In this document: piece after piece, positions 16,452 through 24,840 of the stretch
How positions within the stretch are numbered: position 1 is the first letter of the stretch
How the letters are laid out: every line of letters starts with the position of its first letter
NCBI RefSeq assembly: GCF_000170895.1
Contig: NZ_ABCS01000034.1
Coordinates: forward strand, 1-64,000
Length of the DNA: 64,000 bases
DNA from: Plesiocystis pacifica SIR-1
GTDB lineage: Bacteria > Myxococcota_A > Polyangia > Nannocystales > Nannocystaceae
Direction: 5' to 3'
Program-made: the position numbers and the translations under genes
Notes under the pieces: generated by a model
Databases searched by the model: none
Told to the model about the DNA's origin: nothing
What the model saw: the letters and a program-made list of their open reading frames with translations, nothing else

Positions 16452-18860
16452 TTAGTTCGGGGGGAGCTCGGGCAGTCGGACGGCGCGGAGGGGGAGGTCC
16501 TCGTCGTCGCTCGGGGTGGCGTAGATGCCGAGGGCGACCCCGGGCTTGCCGGTGCCGGTGAGCACCAGGGGGGCGCGCAGCCAGTCCGGGGCGGGGTTGG
16601 GGTCGGTGTCGGCCTCGAGCACCCAGGTCCCCGCGGGGGTCGAGTAGCCCGCGATGGGCACGGAGGCGAGAGCGGGCGCGGGGGCCTCGGGCGGGAGCAG
16701 GGGCCGCGCGCTGCCGGTCAGCTGGCACTGCTCGTCGCGCAGCTCGAGGACCCAGGCCTCGCTCGACTGGCTCCACACCAGCCAGCGCCCGGCGAGGCGG
16801 GCGGTGTTCTTGGTGCACATGGCCTGGAGGGTCCAGCGCGAGCCCTTGGCCATGGCTTGCTCGAAGGGGTCGTCGCCAGCGAGCAGGGTCCTCCGGGTCG
16901 AGCGTGACAGCATCGGCGGGATGAAGTCGGCGCTCGGGGGCCCGCACACGTCGACGGGGCCGGTGGGGCCCCGAGCGGCCGCGGCCGCCTCCGTGGTCTG
17001 GGAGAGGCGGGCGTCGGTCTCGGGGAAGCTGGCGCAGGCGCGCTCGAGGCAGGCGCGCTCGGCCTCGTCGCCGGCGCACTCGGTGCGGCAGCGGGCGGCG
17101 CAGGCGAGGCCGTCGACGTCCACGGTGCTCGGCGGCGGGGTGGCGCCGCGGCTGCCCTCGAGGGCGCCCAGGCGGATCCAGTAGCCCTTCTCGTTGCGCT
17201 TGCGGAAGGCCCCGCGCAGGCGCGGGTCGGCCTCGCTCGAGGCCGCGCCCTCGAGGGTCAGGGTGAGGTCGTAGAACTCGTCGGTGGTGTAGCTCTTGCC
17301 GTCGTCGGGGAAGGCCAGGCGCAGGGGGAGGCGCCAGCCGATCTGGCGACCGCGCCCGTCGAAGCTGGGCAGGGCGAGGGCGCGGGCTTCGGCCTCGATG
17401 GGCTCGCCTGGGATCGCGCCGTCTTCGAGGAGGGGCGGGAACTTGCGGGCGACGGCCTCGACGACGCAGCGCTCGCCGAGGCTCAGCTCGAACTCGTAGT
17501 CGACGCGCCACTCGAGCTGGTAGGCGTACTCGGTCCACAGCACCCTGGACCCCACCTGCCAGGTGCCCATCCAGCGCTCGAGCTCGCTGCAGCTGCCGGG
17601 GGCGGCGGCGAGGGGAGGGGCCGCGCTGGTGTCCGAGCTGTCGGTGTCGGTCTCGGTGTCGGTCTCGTCCGGTTCGCTGCCGGTCTCGGTGGTCGCGGCG
17701 CGCTCGGGGTCTCCGCCCTCTTGCGTGTCCCGGTCGGGCTCTTCGCTCTGGTCGGCGTCGGTCGGGGTCGGTTCGGGTTCGGGGCCGAACAGCTGCCACC
17801 CGCCGAAGCCGAGGACCCCGAGCAAGGCCACGCCGAGGCCAGCCCGCGCCAGGGTCGAGGGCGAGCGCGGGGTCTCGCTCGCGTTCGCGGCCCCAGCTGC
17901 GGGGAGCTCGACCTCCTCGTCGGCGTAGGCCCGCAAGGTCGCGCACAGCTGCGTCAGGTCGGGGAAACGATCGGCGGGCACGGCCGCCATGGCGCGGTCG
18001 ATGGGGCCGCGCAGGCGCTCGAACAGCTCGGGGCCGCCCGCGGGCGCCTGGATCGGACTCGCGCGGTCGTCGAAGGGGTGGCGCCCGGTAAGCGCCTCGC
18101 GCACGACGACGGCGAGGGCGAACTGATCGCTGGCCGGCCGCGGCATGCCCTGGGTCAGCTCCGGCGCCATGTAGCCCGGCGTGCCGCGGACCAGCCCCTC
18201 GACGGTCAGCCGGGTCCCGAGGGCGTCGGCGTGGGTGGACCAGTCGCCTTCAGCCGCCGGATCGCGGGCCGGATCGCGGGACGCGTCGCTGGCCTCGCGC
18301 GCGGCCAGGGCCAGGCCAAAGTCGATGACCGTCGCGCGCCCCTTGCCGTCGACCATGAGGTTCTCGGGCTTGAAGTCGCGGTGGACCACGCCGTGGGCGT
18401 GGGCGTGGGCCAGGGCCTCGCCGGCCTGGAGCAGGAGCTCGAGCACGGCCCGGGCGTCGTGCGGGCCCGCCTCGAGGTGGGTGCGCAGATCGACGCCGTG
18501 GATCAGCTGCATCTCCACGAAGGCGCAGGGGGTGCGGCCCTCGGCGATGAGCTCGGACTCCCCGGCGGCGTAGACGGTGACGATGCCGGGGTGCTCGAGG
18601 CGGGCGAGGGATCTGGCCTCGCGCAGGGCCTCGCGCACGCCGGGGCGCTGCTCTTCTTCGTCGAGGGGGAAGAGCTTGAGGGCGACCTCGCGGCGCAGGG
18701 CGACCTGGGTCGCGCGACAGATCAGCCCGAAGCCGCCGGCGCCCAGGACCTCGCGCAGCTCGTAGTCTTCGCCGACCCGGGGCGGCGGCGCGCCAAAGTT
18801 TTCGTGCAGGATCAGCTGCGCCCCGATGGCGTCGAAGATCCGCTGGGTGGCGCCCACCAT
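16452..18860 (-). CDS. Ser/Thr protein kinase with large extracytoplasmic domain
   Basis: 802 residues from the ATG at 18860. The kinase domain (about 32-335) is complete: LGAGGFGLICRA, ALK with K62, HRDFKPEN with D162, IDFG at 179-182, GYMAPE. One transmembrane helix (about 355-375, VALLGVLGFGGWQLFG) follows. Then comes an acidic Thr/Glu/Asp linker of about 65 residues and a region of about 360 residues with conserved-looking cysteines (CAARCRTEC, CLERAC). This output domain is not recognised. The gene is divergent from the MACPF gene with 90 bp between starts, so the kinase could sense a signal linked to perforin expression; that is inference. Confidence 0.93.
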   Translation of the reverse strand: MVGATQRIFDAIGAQLILHENFGAPPPRVGEDYELREVLGAGGFGLICRATQVALRREVALKLFPLDEEEQRPGVREALREARSLARLEHPGIVTVYAAGESELIAEGRTPCAFVEMQLIHGVDLRTHLEAGPHDARAVLELLLQAGEALAHAHAHGVVHRDFKPENLMVDGKGRATVIDFGLALAAREASDASRDPARDPAAEGDWSTHADALGTRLTVEGLVRGTPGYMAPELTQGMPRPASDQFALAVVVREALTGRHPFDDRASPIQAPAGGPELFERLRGPIDRAMAAVPADRFPDLTQLCATLRAYADEEVELPAAGAANASETPRSPSTLARAGLGVALLGVLGFGGWQLFGPEPEPTPTDADQSEEPDRDTQEGGDPERAATTETGSEPDETDTETDTDSSDTSAAPPLAAAPGSCSELERWMGTWQVGSRVLWTEYAYQLEWRVDYEFELSLGERCVVEAVARKFPPLLEDGAIPGEPIEAEARALALPSFDGRGRQIGWRLPLRLAFPDDGKSYTTDEFYDLTLTLEGAASSEADPRLRGAFRKRNEKGYWIRLGALEGSRGATPPPSTVDVDGLACAARCRTECAGDEAERACLERACASFPETDARLSQTTEAAAAARGPTGPVDVCGPPSADFIPPMLSRSTRRTLLAGDDPFEQAMAKGSRWTLQAMCTKNTARLAGRWLVWSQSSEAWVLELRDEQCQLTGSARPLLPPEAPAPALASVPIAGYSTPAGTWVLEADTDPNPAPDWLRAPLVLTGTGKPGVALGIYATPSDDEDLPLRAVRLPELPPN

Positions 18861-18950
18861 CGAGATTGCGCCACGGTTGGGGAGGGGCGTCAACCAGAGC
18901 CTGGGCAGGAGCGGGGGAATCTCGCTCGGGGCCGGCCCGCCGCGGGTATC

Positions 18951-20510
18951 ATGGGGGCGATGGAGCCGGACGACTCGCCAGACGGGAAGCACGAGCCCAC
19001 CGCGCTCACGCCCCTGCCCGGCCTCGACGTGGTCGGGCGCGGGGTCTACCTGCGCCCGCACAGCCCCCACGAGTTCAAGCGCCGGCACTTCGCCCAGGCG
19101 GACTTCGAGCCGGTCTACTTCCGGGAGGCCGGTCGCAGCTACGCCCTGCCCCGGGGCTTCGTGACCAACGAGAGCCCGCCGCTGCCCCGGGGGGCGGCCC
19201 TCAACCAGGTCCGCATCGAGGAGTCGTGGGAGCGCTTTTCTCGCTCGCGCGCCCTCGACTACGGCCTGGCCGCGGGCTGGATGACCTTCAACGTCGACGC
19301 GAGCAGCCACCTGGGCAACGAGCTGCGCTCGGACCACGAGTCCTACTACGGCTCGCGCAGCTCCTTCGTCGCGCTGTGGAGCGTCTACCTCGAGGACCCC
19401 TCTCAGCCCACGCACGCGCTGCCCGTCGACGACCTGCCCGCGCCCTACTCGCCCGCGCACCGCCGGGCCTACGAGGCCTTCTTCGACCGCTACGGCACGC
19501 ACTTCGTCAAGCGAGCCTGGGTCGGGGGCAAGGCCGAGGTGCTGTTTTGCGTGGCCAAGTCGGGGAAGATGAGCCGGGAGGACATCTACGCGGGCCTGCG
19601 CGCGAGCTTCATCCTGCCCAACTCGCCGAGCCCCAAGGTCGGCCGGGAGCTCTCGCGCAGCCAGGAGGCGCTGATGAGCCGGGCCCAGTGCACCGTGGTC
19701 GGGCGCGGCGGCGACGAGCTGGCCCTGGCCTCGCTCAGCTCCCTCGACGGCGGCACCTACGACGCGTGGCTGAAGACCATCAAGGACAACCCCCAGACCG
19801 TCGAGCTCGGCCTCGCAGGCATCTGGACTCTGGTGGTAGACGAGGTCAAGAGCCAGGCCCTGCACGACGCCTACGCGGCCGCGGCGACCTTCTCTCCGGT
19901 GTCCTCGGTGTTCGCCGCGGGCGACGTGCTGCACTTCACCCGCGGGCGGACGACCTTTTGCTTTGACCTCGACGCGCGCCTGGGCACGCGGCCCCAGCCC
20001 CTCGGCGAGCGCTGGCCGGCCCTCGAGGCCCTGGGCATCGAGCGCGTCGACGCGACCTTCTTCGACGTCGACGGCCAGCTCGGCGCCGCGGGGGAGCTGT
20101 GCGTGTTCGCCCTCGATCAGCTGGTCCGCCTCGACCTCGAGACCGGCGCGGTCCGAGAGGGCGACCCGGTCCCGCTGCGCGAGGTCTGGCCGGGGCTGCC
20201 CTTCGAGCAGATCGACGCCGTGCTGAGCGCGGGCCCCGACGCCTTGTACCTGTTCTCCGGCGGCCGCTACCTCCGCCTCGAGCTCGCCACGGGGGCCGTG
20301 TCGGAGGGCTACCCCGATCTGATCCAGCGGCGCTGGCGAGGGGTGACCTTCGACCGCATCGACGCCGCGATGCGCTGGGAGGACGGCAAGTACTACTTCT
20401 TCCGCGGCGATCAGTTCATCCGCTACGACCCCGTGACCCTGCGCGCCGAGCCTGGCTTCCCCAAGGCGATCGTCGGCAGCTACGTGGAAGACTGGAGCTT
20501 CTTCGAATGA
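18951..20510 (+). CDS. MACPF (perforin-like) protein with hemopexin-like repeats
   Basis: About 519 residues from ATG 18951 (ATG 18960 is equally possible). The MACPF signature lies at about 173-197, reading YEAFFDRYGTHFVKRAW followed by VGGKAEV: it matches Y/W-G-T-H-[FY] followed six residues on by GG. The C-terminal 200 residues contain three to four hemopexin-like repeats, the clearest ending DAAMRWEDGKYYFFRGD. There is no signal peptide, as in several bacterial MACPF proteins. Established: MACPF proteins insert into membranes as giant pores or act in adhesion. Target and export route are unknown. The stop overlaps the next start (ATGA), implying coupled translation with the DUF697 protein. 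Confidence 0.85.
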   Translation: MGAMEPDDSPDGKHEPTALTPLPGLDVVGRGVYLRPHSPHEFKRRHFAQADFEPVYFREAGRSYALPRGFVTNESPPLPRGAALNQVRIEESWERFSRSRALDYGLAAGWMTFNVDASSHLGNELRSDHESYYGSRSSFVALWSVYLEDPSQPTHALPVDDLPAPYSPAHRRAYEAFFDRYGTHFVKRAWVGGKAEVLFCVAKSGKMSREDIYAGLRASFILPNSPSPKVGRELSRSQEALMSRAQCTVVGRGGDELALASLSSLDGGTYDAWLKTIKDNPQTVELGLAGIWTLVVDEVKSQALHDAYAAAATFSPVSSVFAAGDVLHFTRGRTTFCFDLDARLGTRPQPLGERWPALEALGIERVDATFFDVDGQLGAAGELCVFALDQLVRLDLETGAVREGDPVPLREVWPGLPFEQIDAVLSAGPDALYLFSGGRYLRLELATGAVSEGYPDLIQRRWRGVTFDRIDAAMRWEDGKYYFFRGDQFIRYDPVTLRAEPGFPKAIVGSYVEDWSFFE

Positions 20511-21034
20511 GCGACGACGCCAACTCCGAGGCCAGCCCGCCCGAGCCGCCCCCCACGAACGCGGACGCGACCGCAGCCTCGGGAGAGACCGCGGACGCGG
20601 CCGAGTCGGTGATCCAGCGCCACGTCGTCGCGGCCATGGCCGCCGGCCTCGTGCCCGTGCCGATGGCCGACCTCGCGGCGCTGGTCGCCGTGCAGATCAA
20701 CATGCTCCGGGCCATCGGGGAGCTCTACGACGAGCCCTTCACCGACTCGCTCGGGCGCTCGCTGCTCGCGTCTTTGGCGGGGGGCTTGGTGCCTCTGTCC
20801 TCGGCCTCGCTGCTCAAGGGCGTGCCCTTGATCGGCCCGCTGCTCGGAGGCGTGAGCGCGCCGATCTTGTCGGGGGCCTCGACCTACGCCGTGGGCCGGG
20901 TGTTCGTGATGCACTTCGAGTCCGGCGGGACCTTCCTGAGCTTCGACCCGGACAAGGTCCGCGACCACTACGAGCGGGAGTTCGCCCGGGGCGAGGCGCT
21001 GCTGCGCGAGCGCGACGACAACCGCCGGCCTTGA
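20507..21034 (+). CDS. DUF697-type membrane-associated protein
   Basis: 175 residues. An acidic, Ala/Pro-rich N-terminus of about 35 residues leads into a hydrophobic helical core: HVVAAMAAGLVPVPMADLAA, VQINMLRAIGELY, a glycine-rich pair of helices, and TYAVGRVFVMHFESGGTFLSF. This pattern matches the DUF697/YcjF-like family, often found beside GTPases, whose role is poorly known. Its start overlaps the MACPF stop by 4 bp. A second member of the family is at 35726-36334. Partnering with the pore protein in the membrane (immunity or localisation) is inference. Confidence 0.82.
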   Translation: MSDDANSEASPPEPPPTNADATAASGETADAAESVIQRHVVAAMAAGLVPVPMADLAALVAVQINMLRAIGELYDEPFTDSLGRSLLASLAGGLVPLSSASLLKGVPLIGPLLGGVSAPILSGASTYAVGRVFVMHFESGGTFLSFDPDKVRDHYEREFARGEALLRERDDNRRP

Positions 21035-21040
21035 GTGCTG

Positions 21041-21205
21041 TTTTGCCCCCGCAGGGAGCGGAGGACCGGGGGCGCTCCGTCGCTCCGCTCCTCCGCTTTG
21101 GCTTGGTGGGCAATGGAGTTCGTGCCTGGGAGGGGGCGTGTGGTCGCCCCCGCAGGCGGGGGCGTCGTTTGGCGGGGGAGAAGGGCGTCACTTGGCGGGG
21201 CTCCT
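21041..21205 (+). repeat. Dispersed 3'-element, copy A
   Basis: Begins 7 bp after the DUF697 stop codon. The conserved core is 21045-21126 and contains CTCCGCTTTGGCTTGGTGGG and, just after it, CAATGGAGTTCGTGCC. It is followed by an 8-bp hairpin with a CAGG loop (21145-21164) and a TTTGGCGGGGG tail. The same series occurs on the minus strand at 62180-62335 (copy B), and its first part at 52491-52563 (copy C). In all three cases it reads in the direction of the gene just upstream. Confidence 0.8.
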
Positions 21206-21746
21206 GCCGCGGGGTCGGCGCCCGCGGAAGACGCCCGAGGACGGGAAGGGCCGCATCGTCGCTGGGGGCGTGCTGATCGGCTCAGCCGTCGCCTTTGGTG
21301 CGGTCGTGGGGCCGTGGAGCCCCCTCGGCGGGGCCGCCGGAGTGACCGTCGTCAGCGTCCTGACGCTGGGCGGTCTCGGCGGGGGGGCGGCGGCGCTCGT
21401 GTACGGGATTCGCCGTCATCGAGACTATGGGGCGCACCTGGCCAAGGGCTACCCGGCCGCTCCTCCGCAGGGCCACGGCTTGCTGGTCTCGGGGTCCTTC
21501 CTGTTGGCCGCCGGGAGCATCGGGATGACGGTCTTCGCCATACCGGGCGCGGCCGAACCCGTCGATTCGGCGCGATGGGGCCTCCTGGCGGGGAGCGGGG
21601 TCTCCCTCGCGGGGGGAACGGCGCTGCTCGTCCTCGGCGCTCGTCGGAACGGAGACTGGAAGCGCAGCGAGGCGTCCGTTCGCGTTCAGCCGACCTCTGA
21701 CCTCTCGCCCCAGGGCGGGAGCGTCGGCGTCGTGGGGCGGTTCTAG
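21138..21746 (+). CDS. Small multi-pass membrane protein, 5' end probably damaged
   Basis: The frame from GTG 21138 gives 202 residues, but the first ~35 lie within the dispersed element and its hairpin and do not look like protein. The convincing part starts near residue 36 and has four hydrophobic helices. They are GRIVAGGVLIGSAVAFGA, VTVVSVLTLGGLGGGAAALV, GLLVSGSFLLAAGSIGMTVF, and WGLLAGSGVSLAGGTALLVL. It ends in a tail finishing GGSVGVVGRF, a common ending in myxobacterial membrane proteins. The usual signal peptide and linker are absent, so the gene may have lost its 5' end when the repeat inserted. Its stop overlaps the stop of the convergent lipoprotein gene. Confidence 0.5.
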   Translation: MWSPPQAGASFGGGEGRHLAGLLPRGRRPRKTPEDGKGRIVAGGVLIGSAVAFGAVVGPWSPLGGAAGVTVVSVLTLGGLGGGAAALVYGIRRHRDYGAHLAKGYPAAPPQGHGLLVSGSFLLAAGSIGMTVFAIPGAAEPVDSARWGLLAGSGVSLAGGTALLVLGARRNGDWKRSEASVRVQPTSDLSPQGGSVGVVGRF

Positions 21747-22651
21747 TCGGGGTCGGGCTCAGGCTCGGGGTCGTTGGCGACGACCTCGACCTGGGTATAG
21801 AGGCACGAGCCCGACGGGCTCTCGCACTCGGTCCCGCGCAGGGTGTCGAGGGTGGTGACCAGGTCTTGCATCGGGACCGTGCACGCGGCCGTGACGGAGA
21901 CCGTCGTCGACGCGGGCGGCAGCACCTCGACCTGCGCGCGGGTGAACTCGGCCAGGGCCTCGAAGTCGAAGGCGCCGTCGGGCTTGGGCGCCAGGGTCGT
22001 GCGCTCCGAGTCGGCGCCCGGGCTCAGCGCCCGCTCGAGCACGATGCGCCCGTCCATCTCGAGGCGGACGCTGAACTCGCGGGGGCCCGCCGCGGGCGCG
22101 AAGGTTGGCGGCGAGACGACGACGCGCCCGGCCATGATCGGCGAGGCCCACAGCGGGGCGTAGGCCCGGGCGAAGCGTTGGATGCTCGGGTCGGCGCGTG
22201 GTCGGTCGAGGTCGGCCGCGAGCTTGGCCGCGAGGAACTCGACGACGTGGTCGTAGACCGCCTCCTCGCCCCCGACGAAGGCGGACGCGTCGGGGGCGTC
22301 GCACAGACCGGGGCGGGGCTCGAGCTGGGGACAGAGACGCTCGACGCAGGCGGCGGTGATCGTCCCGAAGTCCGCGAGCGACTCGGGGGCGCCCAGGTCC
22401 GCGCAGCCTGCGAACAGCAGCTCGAAGCAGGGGCGGCCGGTCGGGAGCCAGGCGACGAGCTCGCTGGCGCGTTCGTCGGTTGGTGTGTCTTCGAGGGCCT
22501 CGAAGCCCGCGGCGCAGGTCTCTAGCTGAGCGGCCGGGTCGGTGGCCGCGGGGGGAGAGCTCGGCGCTGGTTTCTCGGGCTCGCGCTCGCACGCGAGGGG
22601 GAGGCCCAAGGTGACGAGGATGCACCAGAGAGTGGAGGGAACGTGACGCAT
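21743..22651 (-). CDS. Lipoprotein of unknown function
   Basis: 302 residues from the ATG at 22651. The signal peptide ends LVTLGLPLAC, a good lipobox. The mature region has several cysteines in the first 110 residues (ETCAAGF, GRPCFELLFAGCADLG, AACVERLCPQ). A helical segment follows (VYDHVVEFLAAKLAADLD). The C-terminal beta-rich part (VVVSPPTF to YTQVEVVAND) includes a stretch faintly like the periplasmic domain of ExbD/TolR proteins. The family is not recognised with certainty. The stop codon overlaps that of the convergent membrane-protein gene. Confidence 0.78.
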   Translation of the reverse strand: MRHVPSTLWCILVTLGLPLACEREPEKPAPSSPPAATDPAAQLETCAAGFEALEDTPTDERASELVAWLPTGRPCFELLFAGCADLGAPESLADFGTITAACVERLCPQLEPRPGLCDAPDASAFVGGEEAVYDHVVEFLAAKLAADLDRPRADPSIQRFARAYAPLWASPIMAGRVVVSPPTFAPAAGPREFSVRLEMDGRIVLERALSPGADSERTTLAPKPDGAFDFEALAEFTRAQVEVLPPASTTVSVTAACTVPMQDLVTTLDTLRGTECESPSGSCLYTQVEVVANDPEPEPDPD

Positions 22652-22898
22652 TGGCACCGGGGATGACGAGGATAGAGTAGCGGCTTGGTGGCCGCTTTTT
22701 GGGGTGTTTGAAACGAGTGGCACGAGGGCCCCGACCCATGGTCGCACGTCCGCGTGGTTGGGCCCTGCGCTCACGTTCGCGCGCCTTGAAGGGCGCTCCG
22801 ACCCACGCTAGTCCAGGCGCACGAGGGCGCGCCGTGGACCGTATCGCGGCGCCGCCTCGGACAACCCTCCCTGGAATGGGATCCCCACCCGACCCTCG

Positions 22899-24083
22899 AT
22901 GAAGCGAGCCCGGTCCATGTTCATCCGTATTCACACCCCCGTCCTGATCGCCCTGTGCCTGTCCGCCCCGACCCTCCTCGGCTGCGCCGTGGAGTCTGAG
23001 GATGCGCTCCTCGACGAGCGCTCGGGCAACTACCCGCCCTTGCCCGCCGAGGGCACGCCCTTGGCCTACGCCATGCTGCGCGTGGCCAATGAGCTCGACT
23101 TCGACACCCTCGACATCGACGTGGCCCTCGACAAGCGCGCGGCGACCAGCATCGTCGAGTACCGCGCGGGTCAGGACGAGCTCCTCGGCACCGCCGACGA
23201 CCAGTTCCTGCCCGACCTCGCCGAGCTCGACGGCCTGTACTGGCTCGGCCCGGCCAACCTGTGGAAGATCCAAAACTACGCGCTGCTCAGCGGCTACGTC
23301 GCCGATCCGCTGCCCGCCCCGAGCTGCGAGCCCGAGCTCGAGGACGCCGTGTCCGCTTGCCTGCGCCACCTCGAGGACGCCGCGGCCCCGATCCAGAGCC
23401 AGCTCCAGGGGGAGTACGGCTGGGGCCCCTACAAGGCCGACTTGCTGCCCAGCTGCCTCACGGCCAGCGACCCGGCCTTCCCCTCGGCGGACTACTTCGC
23501 CGACGCCGGCGCGGTCGCCTACCTCGAGCCCATGCTCGGCTACCAGAGCCTGATGTGCGAGCTGAGCAGCGAGCCGATCTGTGCCCTCGGGGTCGCCGGC
23601 GTCGCGGAGCGCAGCCGCCCGGAGTGCGCCGGCTTCTTCGCCCCGGACCTGGCCGTGGCCGAGCTCGCCGTCGACCCGGCGGATCAGGCCGACTGGGACG
23701 CTCAGATCGCGGCCCTCGAGACGGCCTGCAACGGCGAGTGCGGCTACTGGGTCCGCGCCTACGACTACGCCCCGGGCATGGCCCCGACCCTGCTCGGCGA
23801 CGTCATGCAGGCGGTGATCCCCGAGGCGCCCTTCGCCTACTACGGGCCGTGGCTCAGCCGCGAGCCCAGCGACCAGCTGCCGGCGGTCTCCGCCGGTGCG
23901 CAGGCGCTGCTCGACGATGTCCTCGCGGATCTGGGGCTGACGGGCGAGGCCTACGACGTGGCCCGGGCCGCCGACGAGATTCCCTGCCCGAACTGCCACC
24001 AGTTCCTCGACAGCTACGTGCTGCTGCTGCGCGACGCGGGCGTGGTGATCGTCCTCGACGTCGAGACCTTCTGGGACTCCTGA
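22899..24083 (+). CDS. Lipoprotein with helix-hairpin-helix-like segment
   Basis: 394 residues; ATG 22899 is used, ATG 22917 (MFIRIHTPVL) is also possible. The lipobox is APTLLGC. Residues about 50-120 read VANELDFDTLDIDVALDKRA, then LAELDGLYWLGPANLWKI. This is the helix-hairpin-helix pattern seen in several myxobacterial lipoproteins. The rest, with about a dozen cysteines, is unknown. Probably outer-membrane anchored. A hairpin with a UUCG loop 25 bp downstream is a likely terminator. Confidence 0.8.
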   Translation: MKRARSMFIRIHTPVLIALCLSAPTLLGCAVESEDALLDERSGNYPPLPAEGTPLAYAMLRVANELDFDTLDIDVALDKRAATSIVEYRAGQDELLGTADDQFLPDLAELDGLYWLGPANLWKIQNYALLSGYVADPLPAPSCEPELEDAVSACLRHLEDAAAPIQSQLQGEYGWGPYKADLLPSCLTASDPAFPSADYFADAGAVAYLEPMLGYQSLMCELSSEPICALGVAGVAERSRPECAGFFAPDLAVAELAVDPADQADWDAQIAALETACNGECGYWVRAYDYAPGMAPTLLGDVMQAVIPEAPFAYYGPWLSREPSDQLPAVSAGAQALLDDVLADLGLTGEAYDVARAADEIPCPNCHQFLDSYVLLLRDAGVVIVLDVETFWDS

Positions 24084-24107
24084 GCCTTCGGCTCGACGCA
24101 GACAGGG

Positions 24108-24131
24108 GGCTCCTCGCTTCGGCGGGGAGCC
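24108..24131 (+). terminator. Hairpin with TTCG tetraloop
   Basis: A 10-bp stem (GGCTCCTCGC with GCGGGGAGCC, one wobble) closed by TTCG, 25 bp after the stop of the lipoprotein gene. It is followed by TCCCCTTCG rather than a U-run. Confidence 0.6.
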
Positions 24132-24196
24132 TCCCCTTCGAGTATGGTGGATGGCCCGCTGGATAGAGTCGACAAACCCTGGTGAACCGCGTCAGG

Positions 24197-24529
24197 TTAC
24201 TGAGAGCCCATGTGGGGGTTATCGTCAGTCTCGGTCTGATCGCGGCACTTGGCCATTGTACAGGTACGGACTCCACCTTCGAGACACCGGCAGGAGTTGC
24301 AGTCCTCCCTCCACGTTGTTCCGACCTCGCCTTCTTCACAGACGCGAAGTCCCTGCCCCCGTAGTAGCTCCCGCATTTTCGAGCGCTCTGCCTTCTTCCG
24401 CGCGCTCACCTCGCCCTCTGCCGTGTCGGAGTACACTTGCATCAGCGATGTGATCGCGTCAGCGGGTGGTGGGAGACACCCGGTCGACAGTGCTGCTAGC
24501 AGCAGCATGACCATGGCTTTTTGTGTCAT
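24197..24529 (-). CDS. Small lipoprotein with pacifastin-type inhibitor motif
   Basis: 110 residues. The signal peptide ends LLLAALSTGC (lipobox). A basic/acidic helical segment (about 30-60) precedes a six-cysteine module at about 64-95. Its spacing is C-x12-CN-x-C-x-C-x3-G-x3-CT-x3-C, containing DCNSCRCLEGGVRTCTMAKC. This matches the pacifastin light-chain pattern of small serine-protease inhibitors, best known from arthropods. Inhibitor activity is inference from the cysteine pattern. The ATG overlaps the TGA of the upstream gene (24526-24840), implying coupled translation. The surrounding DNA is clearly less GC-rich than the rest of the window. Confidence 0.8.
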   Translation of the reverse strand: MTQKAMVMLLLAALSTGCLPPPADAITSLMQVYSDTAEGEVSARKKAERSKMRELLRGQGLRVCEEGEVGTTWREDCNSCRCLEGGVRTCTMAKCRDQTETDDNPHMGSQ

Positions 24530-24840
24530 GGATTAATCTCGACAATCACAAATGATCCAGAGTCGAAGTGAACTCCTTCGGTGATGTGTACTTCTCGACC
24601 GGCAACCACTTTGAGGTAGTCGCCCGATCCGACGTAGGTGTCACTCATCAGGATGTGAGCAGTGTCCTCATCGGTGTCCCCGTCATGGGGGAGGACATGT
24701 GCTGTTGGATCAAAGATGTCGTCGGGTAGGAGGTCGTTGATGGAATTCCAACCCGTGAAATTGTCTTGGGAAGGTGTCGATGGGTCGGTGCAGGTAGTGG
24801 GAGGCCACGCCCCAACACGATTGGTGTAAAGCCCAAACAT
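24526..24840 (-). CDS. Small protein of unknown function, possibly a truncated gene
   Basis: 104 residues with no signal peptide, rich in Asp, Thr and Gly. The C-terminal 40 residues (YLKVVAGREVHITEGVHFDS, then GSFVIVEINP) resemble the short beta-hairpin repeats that end many exported proteins, where a glycine-bounded strand is followed by an aliphatic strand. A stop codon lies 11 codons upstream in the same frame and no ribosome site is visible. The open frame may therefore be the 3' remnant of a longer gene. It overlaps the pacifastin-like gene by 4 bp. Base composition is low in GC compared with neighbours. Confidence 0.5.
   Translation of the reverse strand: MFGLYTNRVGAWPPTTCTDPSTPSQDNFTGWNSINDLLPDDIFDPTAHVLPHDGDTDEDTAHILMSDTYVGSGDYLKVVAGREVHITEGVHFDSGSFVIVEINP

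Noticed and set aside
21035..21140. Possible small gene directly after the DUF697 stop
   Set aside because: The sequence belongs to the dispersed repeat shared with two other gene ends, so coding is unlikely.
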